Below, one piece after another: positions 25,001-38,505 of a stretch of DNA of 64,000 nucleotides; the stretch's first letter is position 1; each line of letters opens with the position of its first letter. The notes beneath the pieces were generated by a model. That model made no database searches and was not told where the DNA came from. It worked only from the letters and a program-made list of their open reading frames with translations. Location of the stretch: NCBI RefSeq assembly GCF_047495875.1, contig NC_092471.1, positions 4,795,001 to 4,859,000 of the forward strand, given 5' to 3'. The DNA is from Pithys albifrons albifrons (Eukaryota > Chordata > Aves > Passeriformes > Thamnophilidae). The translations under genes and the position numbers were made by a program.

Positions 25001-28000
25001 CCACCATGTGCAGAATTTTTCAGTCTAATAGTTGATAGGGCAGTTGATAAAACAATGTATTTACTCATAATCTCAAATGCTGGGCATGAGCTATTGCTGA
25101 GATTCTCACACATAATTTTGGTTTAACAGTCAATCTTGTTAATATTTTTCATAGGGAGAAAGTAAAGTGCCACTGCATTAGTCTGCTTGCATGAGAGCTC
25201 AACCTGAAAGCACAATGTTCTACTTTCTCCTGTAGAACATCTGTGAAGTATAATTATAATTAAGCACGTCTTGAATATTAATTGTTCTAATGTCACTGAT
25301 GTAACGTCCTAGGATACACTGAATCAGTTCGGTTTCAAAGTACTGTTTTATTTAAGAGCTTTGCCAGATGTTCTAATCATTTTGCTTAGATTTTTCCACC
25401 AGGAAAACAGTTGCTGAGACTTGTGAATCTCCTGCTTTTGCCAACTGTCAAGAAAATAATTTCATCCCCAAAAAGGAGGCAAAATCTCCAAGATTTTTTT
25501 TTTGTTTGTTTTTTGAGAAGTGATGTTTCAGAAACATTTGTGCTGCTGCTGTCTGAGGGAAGATTTTGCTGAGAACATCACAATCTTGGGCGACAACGAG
25601 CCCTTTTGTTCACTCAAGGCATCACCTGAGGTTTTTATTTGCACCTTATTCTCAATCCTATCATGCAGCAGGAATTCAATTCAGTTTGGTTCCAGGTTAC
25701 AGAAATTAGAGATGACCATTTTAGAGAACCACATCCTTAGCCAACACATCCCTGTATTTTTGCTGACTTGAGTGCCAGAATAGAATATCTGAGGATCTGA
25801 TCTCTCCCTAAACAAGAACTTTTATTTTACTGGACACTCAACAATAACTCAAACTAAAATATATTTTACATTTACCGATTCTGATATCCCCAGAACATTG
25901 AATGTAAATTCACTTGCATTACTTCACAGCTGCACCACTTTAAATGTGCTATTTTAGCTTATTTGTGAAGAACAATAAAAGAAAGGCCTTCACATCAAGG
26001 TTAGCAGTGACAGTGAATGACTGAAACATCGAACTAGGCCGCAGTAAGAAGCCTATTTGCTTGACATATTTGTTCTGAAATAGTTCTTTCAAAGTAACTA
26101 CTTTTAAAAAAATTGCTGAATAACAGAGGAGTTGAAAAGTTGATCTCATAATGTGTCAAGTGCCATTCAAAAACAATGAGGTTTTTTTAAATCCATTGTT
26201 CTCAGCAAGAATACAGATTCCATGGAGAGAGTTCTGTGTGGGGAAATGACCTCACTCAGAGCACAACTTAAACATACAAATTTTACTTTAAAGAATTCTA
26301 AGTTTGAAATAGAATACACAATAATACGTTTTAAATAGGACATATCTTATTTTAAACATCTTTCTTTTGATATACTCCAATCAAAATTTCATAATAAATT
26401 GGTTTGAGACTGATAATATTTATCAGGAAATGAGTTCTTCAAAGCATACCGTGATAGGAAAAGCAGGAGATGTAGTTTATCACTATATTCATTAACAGAT
26501 GGTATTAGCATGTGTCTTATAAATAAAAAGGAAAAAAAAAAGATGAAAAAATAGTTTTTCAAAGGTGGCCAGAGATTCTAATATTAATTTACAAGTTAGA
26601 AGAAAAAAAGAGAAAGATATGCACTAACAAAAGCCACTGCAGTGAAATCCTAGGAAAAAAAAAGTCAAGTTTTGCGTATTTTTTTTCTAAATATTACAAT
26701 TGTCTCTCTTCTAACATATAGAAAAAAGTTATCAGGGTTTAAAATTTTTGTTTTTGTTTGTGACTACAGACTCATATTCTTTTAATCAGAATACAAATGA
26801 GAGGAAAAGAAAAAAATAAAAGCATGAAATTCAGAAAAAAATACCCACCGTGCCAGAAGGTGTTAATCTGGAGCCAGAATGGATGGGGGAATAAACTTTT
26901 AACTACTTAGACAAAGCCTAATAGTTTTATTGGAAAATACAGAAAGATTCCCTAGTTAATAGTGATTTGGTCATTTTGATTCACGATGTGATCAGAAATG
27001 CTGTGGTACTGTGAATTTTTCATTTGTCATTGAAGTTTTTCCATAATAACTACATATATTTTTGATAAATGGATACCAGGTATCAATAATCATTGAAAAA
27101 GGCAATTGTGTACATAAGTGGTCAACAAGCAGCAAGTTCCAGCATGATAAAAAGGATGAGCACTGATTCTCACATTTTAAATGCACAGCTGAGAACTTGG
27201 TTCTTTCCTAAAATATGGTCTCTATTATGTCCACATATTTATGCTAAAGAAAAAAAAAAAATTAAAATAAGGCAAACCTGAGCTGAACTCACAGAGAATC
27301 TTAAAACTGCTATGAGAAAATCAGGTTATTTAGAACTGTCAGATCTCCTGTCAGAACATGGTTTTGCTATAAAATTTCCAACAAAACTATTTTCCCATCT
27401 CTGTAGTAATTGATGCTGAAATTAGATACCTCACTACAGGAAATACATAATATAAGTGACACACATTTGTTCATGGTGTGGTAATAATACATTTGAAAGG
27501 TTACTAGAAATTTCTGTGACAAAATAAAAACTATTTGTTAAAAAAAAAATCTATTTTTATCCCAGAATTTCATCACAAGGACTCAGCAGCCTAAATCCTT
27601 CACTAGACCAAGGAAGCATCAGCTAAAGGTAAAGCAGAGACACCTGATGAAAGCTTTGAAAAGGCTGCCCCATCTAACAGAGCTGCTGTTATCACTGAAC
27701 AACAAGAGCCTGTGTTATGTGATTATTTTCACACGATGACTGATTAATTTTGACTTGGCTGGGTGTTTATGGAACACTGGGTAAGTGCCAGAGGTAACTG
27801 TCTTCATTCCTCTTTTGTTTCTGGGAGCTTTCATTTAACAACAGAACACCAGGCAGCACTCGGTGAGTCTTAACAAACCTCAGTGTGCTCTTGCCAGCTG
27901 ATGAAGAAAGAAGAAAATTAATTCCATTACCTCTACTAATAGAATGTGTTTGCCAACTAGGAACTAAACAAATGAGCAGATGAAAAAAAAATCAAGATTT

Positions 28001-31000
28001 ACAGAGCTGTTCTTTATAAAGTAGACTTGTGTTCTCTGCCATTACCATAATTTTCAAGCAGGTCTGTGACCTTGCAATCTTACAAGGTGTGCTATCAAAA
28101 TCTGTTTTCCAAGGACTGATTTGCAGAGGCTCACAGAATTACCAGCGAGGCTGGGCACTGAACCTGCAGATCCATGATTTCAGTGCTCTGGAACTGCCCT
28201 CTCTCTTTGGGGAACTTTGCAGCTGTCCTCACTTCAGCAAAACAGATGGGAACATTTTTTATTTCAATGAAGAAAGGGAGTATATAGTGCACTTGCTTCC
28301 ACAGAGAGCAAAGGTTCCCTTTAATGGGCTCACTGCATCCTCATTTCCATAATTAATTCTGTTAATCAAGAGGTTGAAGTTTAATCCTATGTCCTCTTTC
28401 CCAGTCTCAACCAAAGACTGATGCTTCACCATCTCATCAATGCTCACAGATGCTGCTGAGCAAACCAGAAGTTGCCACCAACAGTAACAGTTCTGCTTCC
28501 TCTCAAAGCCTGAATCACTGAAAGAACATAATTAAGAAATGAACTATAATCTAATAACTTCCTTGTTTTTAATACTACATTGCCATAAATACATTAATCA
28601 TTAAACTTCGTCATTCTAGTCAACAACAGTGGTGATTTCTAATGTGTCCTGGTCTTCATTTGAAAATCAAAGTTATAAGATTAACTTCTAGTTATAAACA
28701 ATCAGAAGCAACAAGACTACTTCTTGTTAAATACGTATCATGTTAAAATATACTTTGCTTTTCCTTCTGTTCTCACTCTCTAAGCAAGTTCCTTTGGAAG
28801 TGCTACTGTGTTTAGCTGAGGTCATTATGTATCGGTTCCTTGAGCAACAGAAGAGCAAAAAGATTGAAAAAATTACAAATAGTTTCTCTAGAAATCCCCC
28901 TCCCCCAGATAGCTATTTTTGTCCTTCAAGTGCTCTTAATTTTTTTTTCCCTATCAGGAATATATGCAAATTGATTTCACACAAATGTTAGATAACCATA
29001 AATATCTCTATGTGCATCCTGTCCTCTGTGACACTTTATTCTCAAACACTGGGAATCTTTGAGAATTTGTTTAATTTCATGCATTATTAAGGACTCCTGA
29101 GATGTAAAGCACTCAAAGGGATGCCACTGTCTTGACACCCCTTATAATAAAGAGCAAACACCCAAATATATAATGAAGCCACAAAAATGCAATTTAACTT
29201 ACAAACCAGCACACGGTTCCTTACTTGTACTACCACCTATTTTAACTCTGAAGCCGTAGAGTTTTATAACTATATTGTTTTATCCAAATTTCCCAAAGCA
29301 TTTGTGCATTTTGTACCACAAAAGCTGATGAACAACACCTATTAAGTAAATAGTGCTATTGACCTACTTCTACTTATTTAATTTTATACCTCACACAAGG
29401 CAGGCTCCACTGAGAAATGGAAAGGAATCTTTGCAAGACTGCCAGGAAAATAGATTTGGTTTTGGACAGCGTTAAGTTATAAACAAGATAATTTGTTTCT
29501 CATTACATTTATCCCACTCAATACACTACCTTTTGTTAATTGTACCAATATGGCCTGTGCTGCACAGCTCTTTTTTTTCAGCTGAGAAGTAAAAGAAAGT
29601 ATGGCTCAAGCAGTATGGCTGAGGAAAAAACAGCTAGGAAATAATCCTTGAGTATAGTTCAACATGATCCAATTCTTATTGATTTCAAATTGTCAGAGGT
29701 TGACAAACACCCCAGATCTCTGTCTCTTGACTTCTGATTTCATTACTTAATGTACTAGACTGGATGACAGTTTTCTAATGTGCTTTCTTGCTGCCATCAC
29801 ACTGTTGGACAGAGAGAAAATACCTTCTAGAATTCTTTTTAATGGAGGCATAATGAAAATGGAAAGGGTATGTGCTAATGATAATACTTGTTTATTAAAT
29901 TAAGGTACATTACTATTATTTGAAATAAGTTATCTTAAACTGTCTAAGCAGAAAAGTATGTTTGAAATTTCCCTATGACCTTGAAACTGCCACTGGTTTT
30001 GCTTCAAGACTAAAAGTGGCATTTTTCTTAGTGAAGGCAAAAGGTGTCCTCTTGTCCACCAGTGGAAGGTGTTCCACAATAGGTGGGTCATACCTGCAAC
30101 ACACTTCATTGATGGCTGCACCAAAGAAATGCACAGCTCCATGTGGGTCTGGTGCCCACTGATCTGCAAACCCTTCCAGGTGATGAATTCAAGCAAAGAA
30201 ACAAGTGCCATGTGTTTTTGTCCACTGCCATTAACTGAACACAGAGAGCAAACTTTGTTTCATTTCATTGCATTTTCTCTTACATTCCACACGACATTTC
30301 CCTCTTAGTTGAGTACTGCAGATTACTTTTTCACACATGAATAAAAAATCTTACTATTCTTTGAGCAATACAGCTGCTTTCTTTATATAATGACTGTTTC
30401 AGCAAATAGAACTTTATATTCTGGTATCAAGTGGAAAGATAAGCAAAACATAAGTACTGGGAACAAATTTAAAATGCTGATATGTTGGGCTGAGCAAGCA
30501 ACTGTACTGCACACAGTAACAGTGTGATGCAAGCACGTGGGCCTCAGTTTCTGTATATCAGACATTTATTTTTGCTGAGCACATTCTTAGCATTGTTAAT
30601 ATTCACACCTCCATGTGAAAATTCTTAGGACTAAAAACCTGATTTTTTTTTGCCCATTATTTTTCTAAACAGAAAGACATTCATAACCTTCATAACAATT
30701 TATTTCAGCTCAAAAAAAAAAAAAAAAGAAAAGAAAAATCATGTGGTCAATATATATGCCCTATACTAAAAATAGAGTGAAAAAGTAAAATATTTAGGAT
30801 TTTTGGTGCCTGTCTAGCACTGAAGAGAACAAACAAAATAGATAATTTTTTCATCAATCTGGTCTTTAAATATAATATTAATCTAGCATTTTCATCGTGG
30901 TGAGAAACTCAAAAGTTTCTAATACTTAATGTGGATAGAAAAGCATATATAATCAAACAAAGGAAAAATGTTTTGGGGGAAAATAGGCATAAATGGCACA

Positions 31001-31977
31001 TTTAGAAGTTTAAACATATTGGCAGAGCTTGAATCCTACCATACAACCTCTGTCAGGTAACACCAATGATCTTGTGATTCTACTTCAAAGAAAAATCTTA
31101 AATAAAAAGTGATAAATACCTGAGATAGTGAGTCTGACAGCCTGTGCTGTCAGCTCTGACACTACATAAATTACTGTAATTCAAAATGAAAAGGGTATCA
31201 CTCAATCTTCTCCTGCCCAAAAGACCTTGAGCTCTTACTAGATTTTTAACAATCTCCACCAGGTACTCCTACAGAAAACGATAAGTGATCTCCCTGCTCT
31301 GGTATAGGAAATAAAATCCCACACCTAACTCAAAATCCCAACTAGTTATTTTGCTGCTTTTATTTTCCTCTGAGAGTCTCAAAACTTCAGCTCAAGTTTG
31401 CAGAACTTCAGAGTCAAGGGCAGCACAGCGTGTGTGTTTCTGCAGCGACATCCAGGCAGGAGGCTCAGCCCTCTGTTCCTTGCCAGGGATTGAGAGGATT
31501 TGGTGTGTTCGAACCCCGCGGTGAGGAGTGAATTCAAACTGCTCTCAGCTCTGGGAAAGTGCTTGCACATCTCTCTGCTACACAGAGATAGGGCTGTACA
31601 CACAGTGTTTAATCTGCATTCCAATGATGGATTCCTGTACAATGAGGCTTCCTTGGAATGACAAAGGCGGAGAGTGGCGGTGTCTCCTCCACAAAACAAG
31701 AAGTTTTCTCCCCTCTGCCTCTTAAAAGATTAATCCAAGCAGTGCTGAAATCAGAGAAGTTCAGGACCATTAACTGCTCTCTGGGAACATATTTCAACTG
31801 AATGTAGCCTGGTGATAGTGGGCTTTGACTAGTGGGTGACACAGCCCCAGGGGCCTCACCAGTGGGGAGTAGAAACTGCCTCCCTCCAAATGCATCCCAG
31901 AAAAGCTTCTGAGAGTAAGTGATCAGTTTGGTATTTAGTTTGTAACACACATAACTCTCTCTCAGTACATAAACCTG
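25001..31977. other. Long AT-rich stretch, no gene recognised
   Basis: No supported gene. Poly-A or A/G tracts occur at about 26530-26540, 27249-27261 and 30712-30738. The 107-codon frame at 28029-28352 (+), the 93-codon frame at 29930-30211 (-) and the 106-codon frame at 31379-31699 (-) have no recognisable motifs. The 31400-31720 part has more CpG (for example around 31432, 31446, 31510-31519, 31668) and a tRNA B-box-like match without a cloverleaf. Confidence 0.55.
30712..30738 (+). repeat. Poly-A tract with AAAAG units
   Basis: About sixteen adenines are followed by GAAAAGAAAAA. No retroposed body was recognised 5' of it. Confidence 0.85.
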
Positions 31978-32022
31978 CTATGTGTAATCTTGTGCAAGTC
32001 ACTTGAGCCCTGGATTATCCCT
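31978..32022 (+). mobile_element. MIR / CORE-SINE-like remnant (short)
   Basis: The segment at 31981-32004 reads closely like the well-conserved MIR stretch around 'tgtgacctt-ggcaagtcactt'. It has TGTGTAATCTTGTGCAAGTC (31981-32000) followed by ACTTGAGCCC. Only about 40 bp can be matched by eye, so chance similarity is possible. Ancient MIR-family fragments are known at low density in bird genomes. Confidence 0.42.
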
Positions 32023-33424
32023 CAGGATGCTGCCACAGGCTTCAAACCCTGGCCTAGGGATTGCTACAGGATTAAACTCAGTCTGAAATGGGTTTTGGAC
32101 AAACAAAATGCTACTTGAATACTGAAAAAAGGATCCTACATTTTTTCATGTTTTAATTTGAGACCCCTGTTTTATTGTATAATTTTAAGTTTCAGAAAGG
32201 AAGTTTTTGGTAAAATAGTTACGGTTTAGGCTGAAAAAGCCTCTGATGTTTGAGGCTGAAAGGAGCAATCAGGATCCTCCACAGAGCTGCAGTGTAGCAA
32301 CACACTCAACAGGCTTCAGTCGGGACTCAAACACAGCCTTCAATTTGTTGTTATCAAACAATGTCAGGCACAGAATTGAATTTAATTACCCCCAGTAAAA
32401 GAAAAATCTGTCCAATATCTAACAATCAATTGCAGTAATCCCACAGATATGCTCTTTCATAAATCTTACTTATAAAATTAACGTCAACTTGCCTGTACAT
32501 AAGTCCCTGCAACAGGGATTGAAAGCACCCAAAACAATAATCAATATGCCACACTGCAAAGTCAGATGCAGGAAATAAGTAGAGATATTTTCACATATCA
32601 TATGAAGAAAACATCTTGAAATATGCATAAAGTGCACATGAAACTGGAGGAAATAGAGACAAAAATAATGAAATGGGAATAGACTCTGAAAGTGAGAAAT
32701 ACATAATGTACTCAAAGGATAAGAAAAGCAATCTGTATGGTGGAAGAAACTTGAAGAAAAGTATCCTCACAGCCCACAACTCCTGCCTCAGGAAAGAGCC
32801 TTTCCTGAAAAATATTGCAAAGGAGGAGCAGGATAAACCTATTTCTTGGGAACTAAAACCCACTATCCCAGTGGCTAATATACTAGAGGAAGGGAAGTAA
32901 CAAAATCCCTCATTTATACATTATATCAAATAATTATAAAGGTAAAGAGATAACACCTTGCACCATTACCAAAAGGAGAACTTATAATTATTCTTTTCTA
33001 CACTTCTAAATAATTTGCTATAACATTTTAAAATTATATGTCACTGCAAAAGCACTCTTAAAAAAACCCAAACAACAAATCCTTGAAGGTATTATTTCTT
33101 CACATTGCATTTCACTTTTGAGAAGCAGAAATATGTTCTGCCTTCTTATATAACATCTAAGGTTATGTGGGACACTTGATGGGGGTGAGGCAATATGACC
33201 AAATACCACAAGCAATTAAAATGCCAATTAAACTTCATTTCTGTACTGATTTTATTAATAAATAGGAATTAAAAAATAATCTCACAAAAAGAAACCCAAA
33301 AATTAATTATCCACCGAGACTTAAAACACAGATTTCCCACCCCAAAAAAAGCAACTTTTTTCCTAAAGTTTTCTTGGATCATATTAAATAATTTTATCCC
33401 CCACTTTTCTCCAGCATCATTGAC
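32023..33424. other. Unannotated stretch, no gene recognised
   Basis: No identifiable feature. Frames of 81 and 90 codons at 32470-32715 and 32591-32863 (both -) overlap each other in different frames and are not credible. Confidence 0.6.
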
Positions 33425-33840
33425 CTAAACAGAATTAACCATCAAAGGCAACAAGGGGAAAGTGTTATTTTTGTTCTTTATTTCTCTGTTCTTCCGGGGA
33501 ATTTGCTTTAAGTGAACTTTCTCCCTCTCCATTCCCAAGCCCTTTTTTGCCTTTCCCATTTTCTGCAGTTGCTGCATTTCTGTGCTCCCTGCTGTCCTTG
33601 CTTTGCTCTGCTCCACTCCCAGCGACTCCCCTGCACTTGGCTCTCCCAAATCACCAGAACATTGTCCATAAAAGCACATTCTCTCCCCAAAGCAGTTCAT
33701 AAACTGTCCTAAGGAATGGCCCACCAGAGGGTCCTGGAGCCACAGGTGCTCTGAGCCAAGGAAGCTGCCTGTGAGCCAGAATTCTCCCATCCTCCTGCAA
33801 CCCAGCAGGACAGATAACTTGCTTAAAGGAAACCAAAAGG
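33425..33840. other. GC-richer patch with a 121-codon antisense frame, identity unknown
   Basis: Between 33425 and 33790 the minus strand is open for 121 codons. The patch is richer in GC and in CT (plus strand) than its flanks. The predicted peptide is rich in Gly, Glu, Lys and Ser with a basic, charged C-terminal half. It shows no domain, signal peptide or membrane segment I recognise. Other frames on both strands are also open over the same interval (for example 33512-33712, +), which is what compositional bias produces. It may be an unrecognised retroelement remnant or plain GC-rich intergenic DNA. I do not call it a CDS. Confidence 0.3.
33718..33737 (+). promoter_or_regulatory. CTCF-like motif
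   Basis: The core CCACCAGAGGGTCC (33721-33734) matches the vertebrate CTCF consensus CCACCAGRGGGCGC except for about two positions at its 3' side. It lies in the GC-richer patch. A single motif of this length is expected by chance at appreciable frequency, so occupancy is unproven. Confidence 0.3.
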
Positions 33841-33943
33841 ACTGTGCATGCAGGGTACTTTTAGGTGAACAAACTGAGGTTAATCTGAGATAACATCCTT
33901 TGTAAAGACCTCAGATGAAGTCCTGATCCCACTCAAGCACAGG

Positions 33944-33958
33944 CAGCAGCAGCAGCAG
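33944..33958 (+). repeat. Short CAG trinucleotide repeat (5 units)
   Basis: Five perfect CAG units, not within a supported reading frame. Confidence 0.9.
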
Positions 33959-35940
33959 TGCTCTGGACTGAGCTAACCACTCCTATTAATGTCAGGGAGG
34001 ACACAATTAGTGCTCTGCAGAATGTGCCTAAAAATGTCAACTTACATTTCTAGGAGAAAAACATCTAAGCTATGAAGTATGTACAGTCTAATGCACAGAA
34101 AAGGAGCAAACAGGCTGGAAATTAGGAACAAGCGAGTGAATATTCATATCTGCCATGCAAATTATTTTATAGACTAATATGTCTACGTGTAGATCCTTAT
34201 ATAATTTTTAAAAAGTGTTCCTATACAAGTCACAGGAGACAAGCAAAGATCAGATCTGATCTGTATTTACACAACATCCAAAAGTACAAGGGTAGTTTCC
34301 AAGGGGATGCTAAGAAAAAAAGCCCAACAGACACCTTAAATTTGTGTTCACAGTTTTCAGGTTTGTCCACAGTGAATAAAATTGAATGAAAATATTAAAG
34401 GGAATTTAAATTTTAGAAGTGACGTTCAGGACTTGAACCCTTAGTTTGATTGTGGGTTTGGGTTGCAAAGGATGCTTTTCTGTGACCCAGAGATAACTAA
34501 ATCTGCTGCCTTATTCAGTCTCAGCTAATATGGACCACAAGCTCCATATGCTGCAGCACTGCAGTGATGCAGAGCATTACCAGGGTATTAACAATCCAGA
34601 AGGGTTTTCCATGTGATTCCTTTGAGGGAATTTTTTTCCTTATATATCTTGAGTTGTTCTTGTTAGTCTTTATTTGACTTAACATGAAGATGCCTGGAAG
34701 CAGCAAAATATTTTCTCTTCCTTATTCTACTGTCAGCAGCATTACTTTGACCTTATCAGACAAATTTATGTGCAAAATTTTCTCTAAGCAGTATTCTCTC
34801 GTGTGCTGCTATAATGTGCATCTTTATATTATCTGGTGCAATTTATGTGTGAGGATTTTCTTAATTATTAATTTTGTCCTGTTTCAAAAGTATATATTAA
34901 AAATTGAAAGAAATCCCTGGACACATACATCTGTGTTGCACTTTATAAATAATACCAATAACTAAATATTAATGCTTCTATTTCATTTATATTTCAAGAT
35001 TAAAGCTATGAAGCTTGAGATTCCCAATAATTAAAGTTAAAATTGCCTAATGCTTCATACTAAAATTTTTATGGTACTTTTTCAGGTTGAAAGTTACACC
35101 ACCATAGCACAGCAAGAATGAAACAAAGGCACCTCTGATTCAATAAAAAAGGAATCACAAAATGACATTAAGTCCTGCTAAAAGAGAGCTTCTAGTGGCA
35201 GCAGAGATCCACAAAGCTGTCACATTGTGTACATTCTCTAACTATATCAATAGTATTTTTTTACACAACAAAAGAAGAAAAATAGGAATGTGGAAAAGAA
35301 TCATTCAATAAATTGTAAAGCTGCACAAGTTCAACAAAATGCCATTTGCAAAAAATTTAAAAGCTCTTCCTTAAAACAGCATTAACATGATTTAACTGAT
35401 GTTAGATAATTCATTTGAACTGACTTAATCTTGTTGGAATGTCCAGTGAAAACTTTGAGAGGTTAATCTCACATTTGCAGGTGGCTGTAGCTAGAAATAA
35501 AAAATTTATTCTCAGATGAGAAAATTAGTGGTATATAATTAATCTACAGTTTGCAACCATCTCCATCCAGCAATGCACTTTCAGTGCAGTCATGTCTGAG
35601 CACAGAAATAATCCACATGGTTTTAAAAGTGTTACTTAAATTTAAAAAAATACATAAATCTGTGCTACATGAAAAAGAGTCTTACAGAAAAACACAGTCA
35701 AGGAGGTACACGGGGTTCTGTCCATATTCTCCCTTCTGTGGGCTCTTTCAGGAGAAGCAGAAGCCCAGGCTCAGGAAATCCAGACTAAGGACTTGAAACT
35801 CAACAGACTTCAGACTTCTCTTACCCAGCCTTTCACATCCATCCCATCCTAGTGCAGTGTCCATTGCCAGTGTCGTGTGACAGCTCCTCAAAGACAGTGG
35901 ACAATGACCCCAGGATTAGGGAAACACCACCATCACTCCT
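33959..35940. other. Unannotated AT-rich stretch, no gene recognised
   Basis: Nothing recognisable beyond the 16-bp palindrome at 34247-34262. Frames of 93 codons (34684-34965, +) and 81 codons (35551-35796, +) lack motifs. Confidence 0.6.
34247..34262. repeat. 16-bp perfect palindrome
   Basis: AGATCAGATCTGATCT is its own reverse complement. No flanking symmetry extends it. Probably chance, but noted because palindromes of this length are uncommon. Confidence 0.9.
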
Positions 35941-35970
35941 AAAAAACAAACAAACAACAAACAAACAAAA
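35941..35970 (+). repeat. AAAC/AAC simple repeat
   Basis: Thirty bases of A with regularly spaced C (CAAA/CAA units) run directly into the G-rich tract that follows. Confidence 0.9.
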
Positions 35971-36006
35971 GGGGGGGTGAGGGGGGTGGGGGGAGGAAAA
36001 GGGGGG
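35971..36006 (+). other. Potential intramolecular G-quadruplex tract
   Basis: Four G runs of 7, 6, 6 and 6 are separated by TGA, T and AGGAAAA. This satisfies the classic four-run motif (runs of at least three G, loops of one to seven bases) with margin. The tract is G-rich on the plus strand and abuts an A/C repeat on its 5' side. It lies in no recognised gene or promoter. G-quadruplex capacity is predicted from sequence only. Confidence 0.8.
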
Positions 36007-38505
36007 AAATTCTCCTTAAGAAACACAACTTAGATTTTTTTAGGCCAAATTTTGAGGACCCTCATGGCAACCTCAAAGTTGTTCAGAGCATACTCTTGGG
36101 AAATAGCCCAAAATACCCAGCTTTGGTCTTACTGACCATCCTTTCTTGCCAGAAGCCCATTGTTTTCCGAGTTCCCATGGCAGACCGCCATAAAAAGCAG
36201 AACTGAAGAGCTCACCTTCTACCTCATAACTAAGCACATTGTCTTCATCCCCACTCACATGTGTGAGCTCAGGAGGAATTAGAACTCTGGGCTTTTAAGG
36301 CTTTTTCTGGTGTTTCAGTTCTAAATAAAACCCTCTCTTTAGTGTCAATTTTAGGAGGGCTGGTTGGGAGCCTGTGCTATCCCAGGGGGAGTTCCCATTC
36401 CAGAGACATTTCTCTCATGAGTATTTTTGTTTGGAGACTTCTTGTTTCTTTTATGCTTTACTTCTCTGTCATCTAAGTGTCTACCAGGATAACCTCTAAA
36501 GAGAGCCTACAGAGGTGTTGTAAAGAGGAAACTGCAGGGTAAAACCCAAGCTTCATAGCCCTTAGAGTCTGTGTTTTGTTTCATATGGAAATCTATGGCC
36601 AGAGAACAGTCTTCTCTGTGACCCCTGAAAGAGTGATATGAGTGTGGGACCTCACAAGGAGATCTGAATTGCTTTGTGCAGCTGGGTTTAGCTGACACTG
36701 TTACCTATTTAGAAAGAGGGAGCCAGAACCACTGGAGTAAAAATGACCTTTATGATGGATGTTTTACTTCACAAATAAAACCTCTTGAGTGAAAGAAAAC
36801 TGCTTTGCTGTGTCTCAGCATAGATTTTGTCCCCTTGCTCTCTTGGTACTACTGGTGGAAAAGGACTTTGAGTTTAAGAAGACAATAAAATTTCCTTCTC
36901 ACTTTGAAAGCTGAGGGAATAGATTTCTGTGGCAAGGAAGCAATAGAGAGGCTTTGGAAAAAAATAAAGAATAAAATCCAGCCACATGGCACTTCTTGTA
37001 ACTCCCTCAGCTGCCGTGGCATGGACTCACCCATCTGTTATCCGACGACACTTTCACTACAGCTCCAAATTGTTCAGGGTGGAGATTATTCACATGTCAG
37101 CTGGGACTCTGTTTCAGTGTAGCCTGCTCAGCTGTCCTGGCAAAACATTTGTCATGAAACATTTGGGAGATGAGTTTCTATGGCCTGTCAATTATGATAA
37201 AGGAATTGGAAAGAGACGTGTTCCTCAAAATGCTTCTTTCAAAGAGGATTTTCTTTTTTCTTTAATTTTATGTGTGTTTTGTGATAGGGAAAAAAAAGGC
37301 ACCAACTGGGGGGGGAAAATGTTACTTCACTCTACAGAGTTTTTAAAAGTCATGTATTAATTCTTCAGGACCTCATCCTGCATGTGATGCTGAGGTAAGA
37401 ATTCCAGGGGCTCTGCTGCAGGATTTGGGCCACCCAGGATCAGCTAAAAGACCTCCCTTGCCTCTCCCACCACTTCTGGGTCATGGCCCAAGACCAACAC
37501 CCAATCTCTATCATGCACCAGATTGACCATGATCATTTCTGTCCTGGTAACTGAAGGAGACTTATGAGTCCCACAAAAGATTTATTACCATTATTTCATC
37601 TTTTCCTTCACAAACATTAATCTTCCCAGTGTCCATTATTGATTTCCGTAGAAAAGATGGAGAAATTAATCAGCTACTTCAAATTATACCCATAAGCAAT
37701 GGCTATGGGAAGAAGAGTTATTTAAATTTTAATGTACAATCATGCAGAAAATATTTTAGCTAGATGGTATCAAACTAAATAAGCAGAATACTGAGATATT
37801 CAAGGAAAAATAATCCTTCCAGAAATCAAAATTTCCCATTAGATATGCAGAATGAATGAGTGCCCACAGTATTCCCCACCTGCATTTCTGCTTCCCAATT
37901 AATATTTTGGGTTTGTGGCTGGGCAAGCTGCCAGTGCATGTAGTTCCCACTATAGGATTGTGCTGCTCTTGTGTGAAAGTGACCTAAAATGACATTGAAT
38001 AATCCTTTAGCCATAGTGGGAGATGTCACAACAGCCTATAGCAAGCACTAGGAGCAGCCATAAGAACTCAGGTAAATGTTGGACAGAGTAAATTTATGAC
38101 AGATTGGATAACATTTGACCTCTGCTGTAAAACAACACTGTCTCTTCATAAATATAAATTTGTATATTAGACACATGCATTTAAATCTTTTATGTTTTTT
38201 CTCTCTAAATAAAAAATAAGACATGGTGACAAGTATTTATTAGTCCTACCAGCTGGGCTCAAATATGTTGTATATGCCAGCACAAATCTGTGATAGGGGC
38301 TCTGTTCAGCTGATACTTCACTCATGGAAAATATTCCTACTTGGGAAATACCTAAAACAGGCCATTTGAAATCTAGCATTGCCTTTCATCAAGCTAAGCC
38401 TGGACTAAAAAAGCAGGATACCATATTGCACAGCTGATTTCTCAGTCAGCTGGAAAAATCATGAAAGATGTCACCACTTTCCCAGTGTCTGAATATTGGT
38501 ACACT
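36007..38505. other. Unannotated stretch, no gene recognised
   Basis: No gene recognised. A 124-codon frame at 36986-37360 (+) overlaps a 72-codon frame in another phase and has no domain. The composition around 37360-37520 is GC-richer but matches no repeat I know. Confidence 0.55.

Noticed and set aside
30055..30075. CTCF-like CCACCAGTGGAAGG
   Set aside because: Mismatches fall in the most constrained GGC part of the core.
30535..30565. MIR-like GCCTCAGTTTCTGTATAT
   Set aside because: The match is confined to a short stretch and the expected upstream MIR core is not convincing.
31060..31085. Possible CR1 tail (ATGATCTTGTGATTCTAC)
   Set aside because: No CR1 body is recognisable upstream and the octamer is imperfect.
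31500..31525. tRNA B-box-like match (minus strand GGGTTCGAACAC)
   Set aside because: No A box or cloverleaf arms can be drawn around it.
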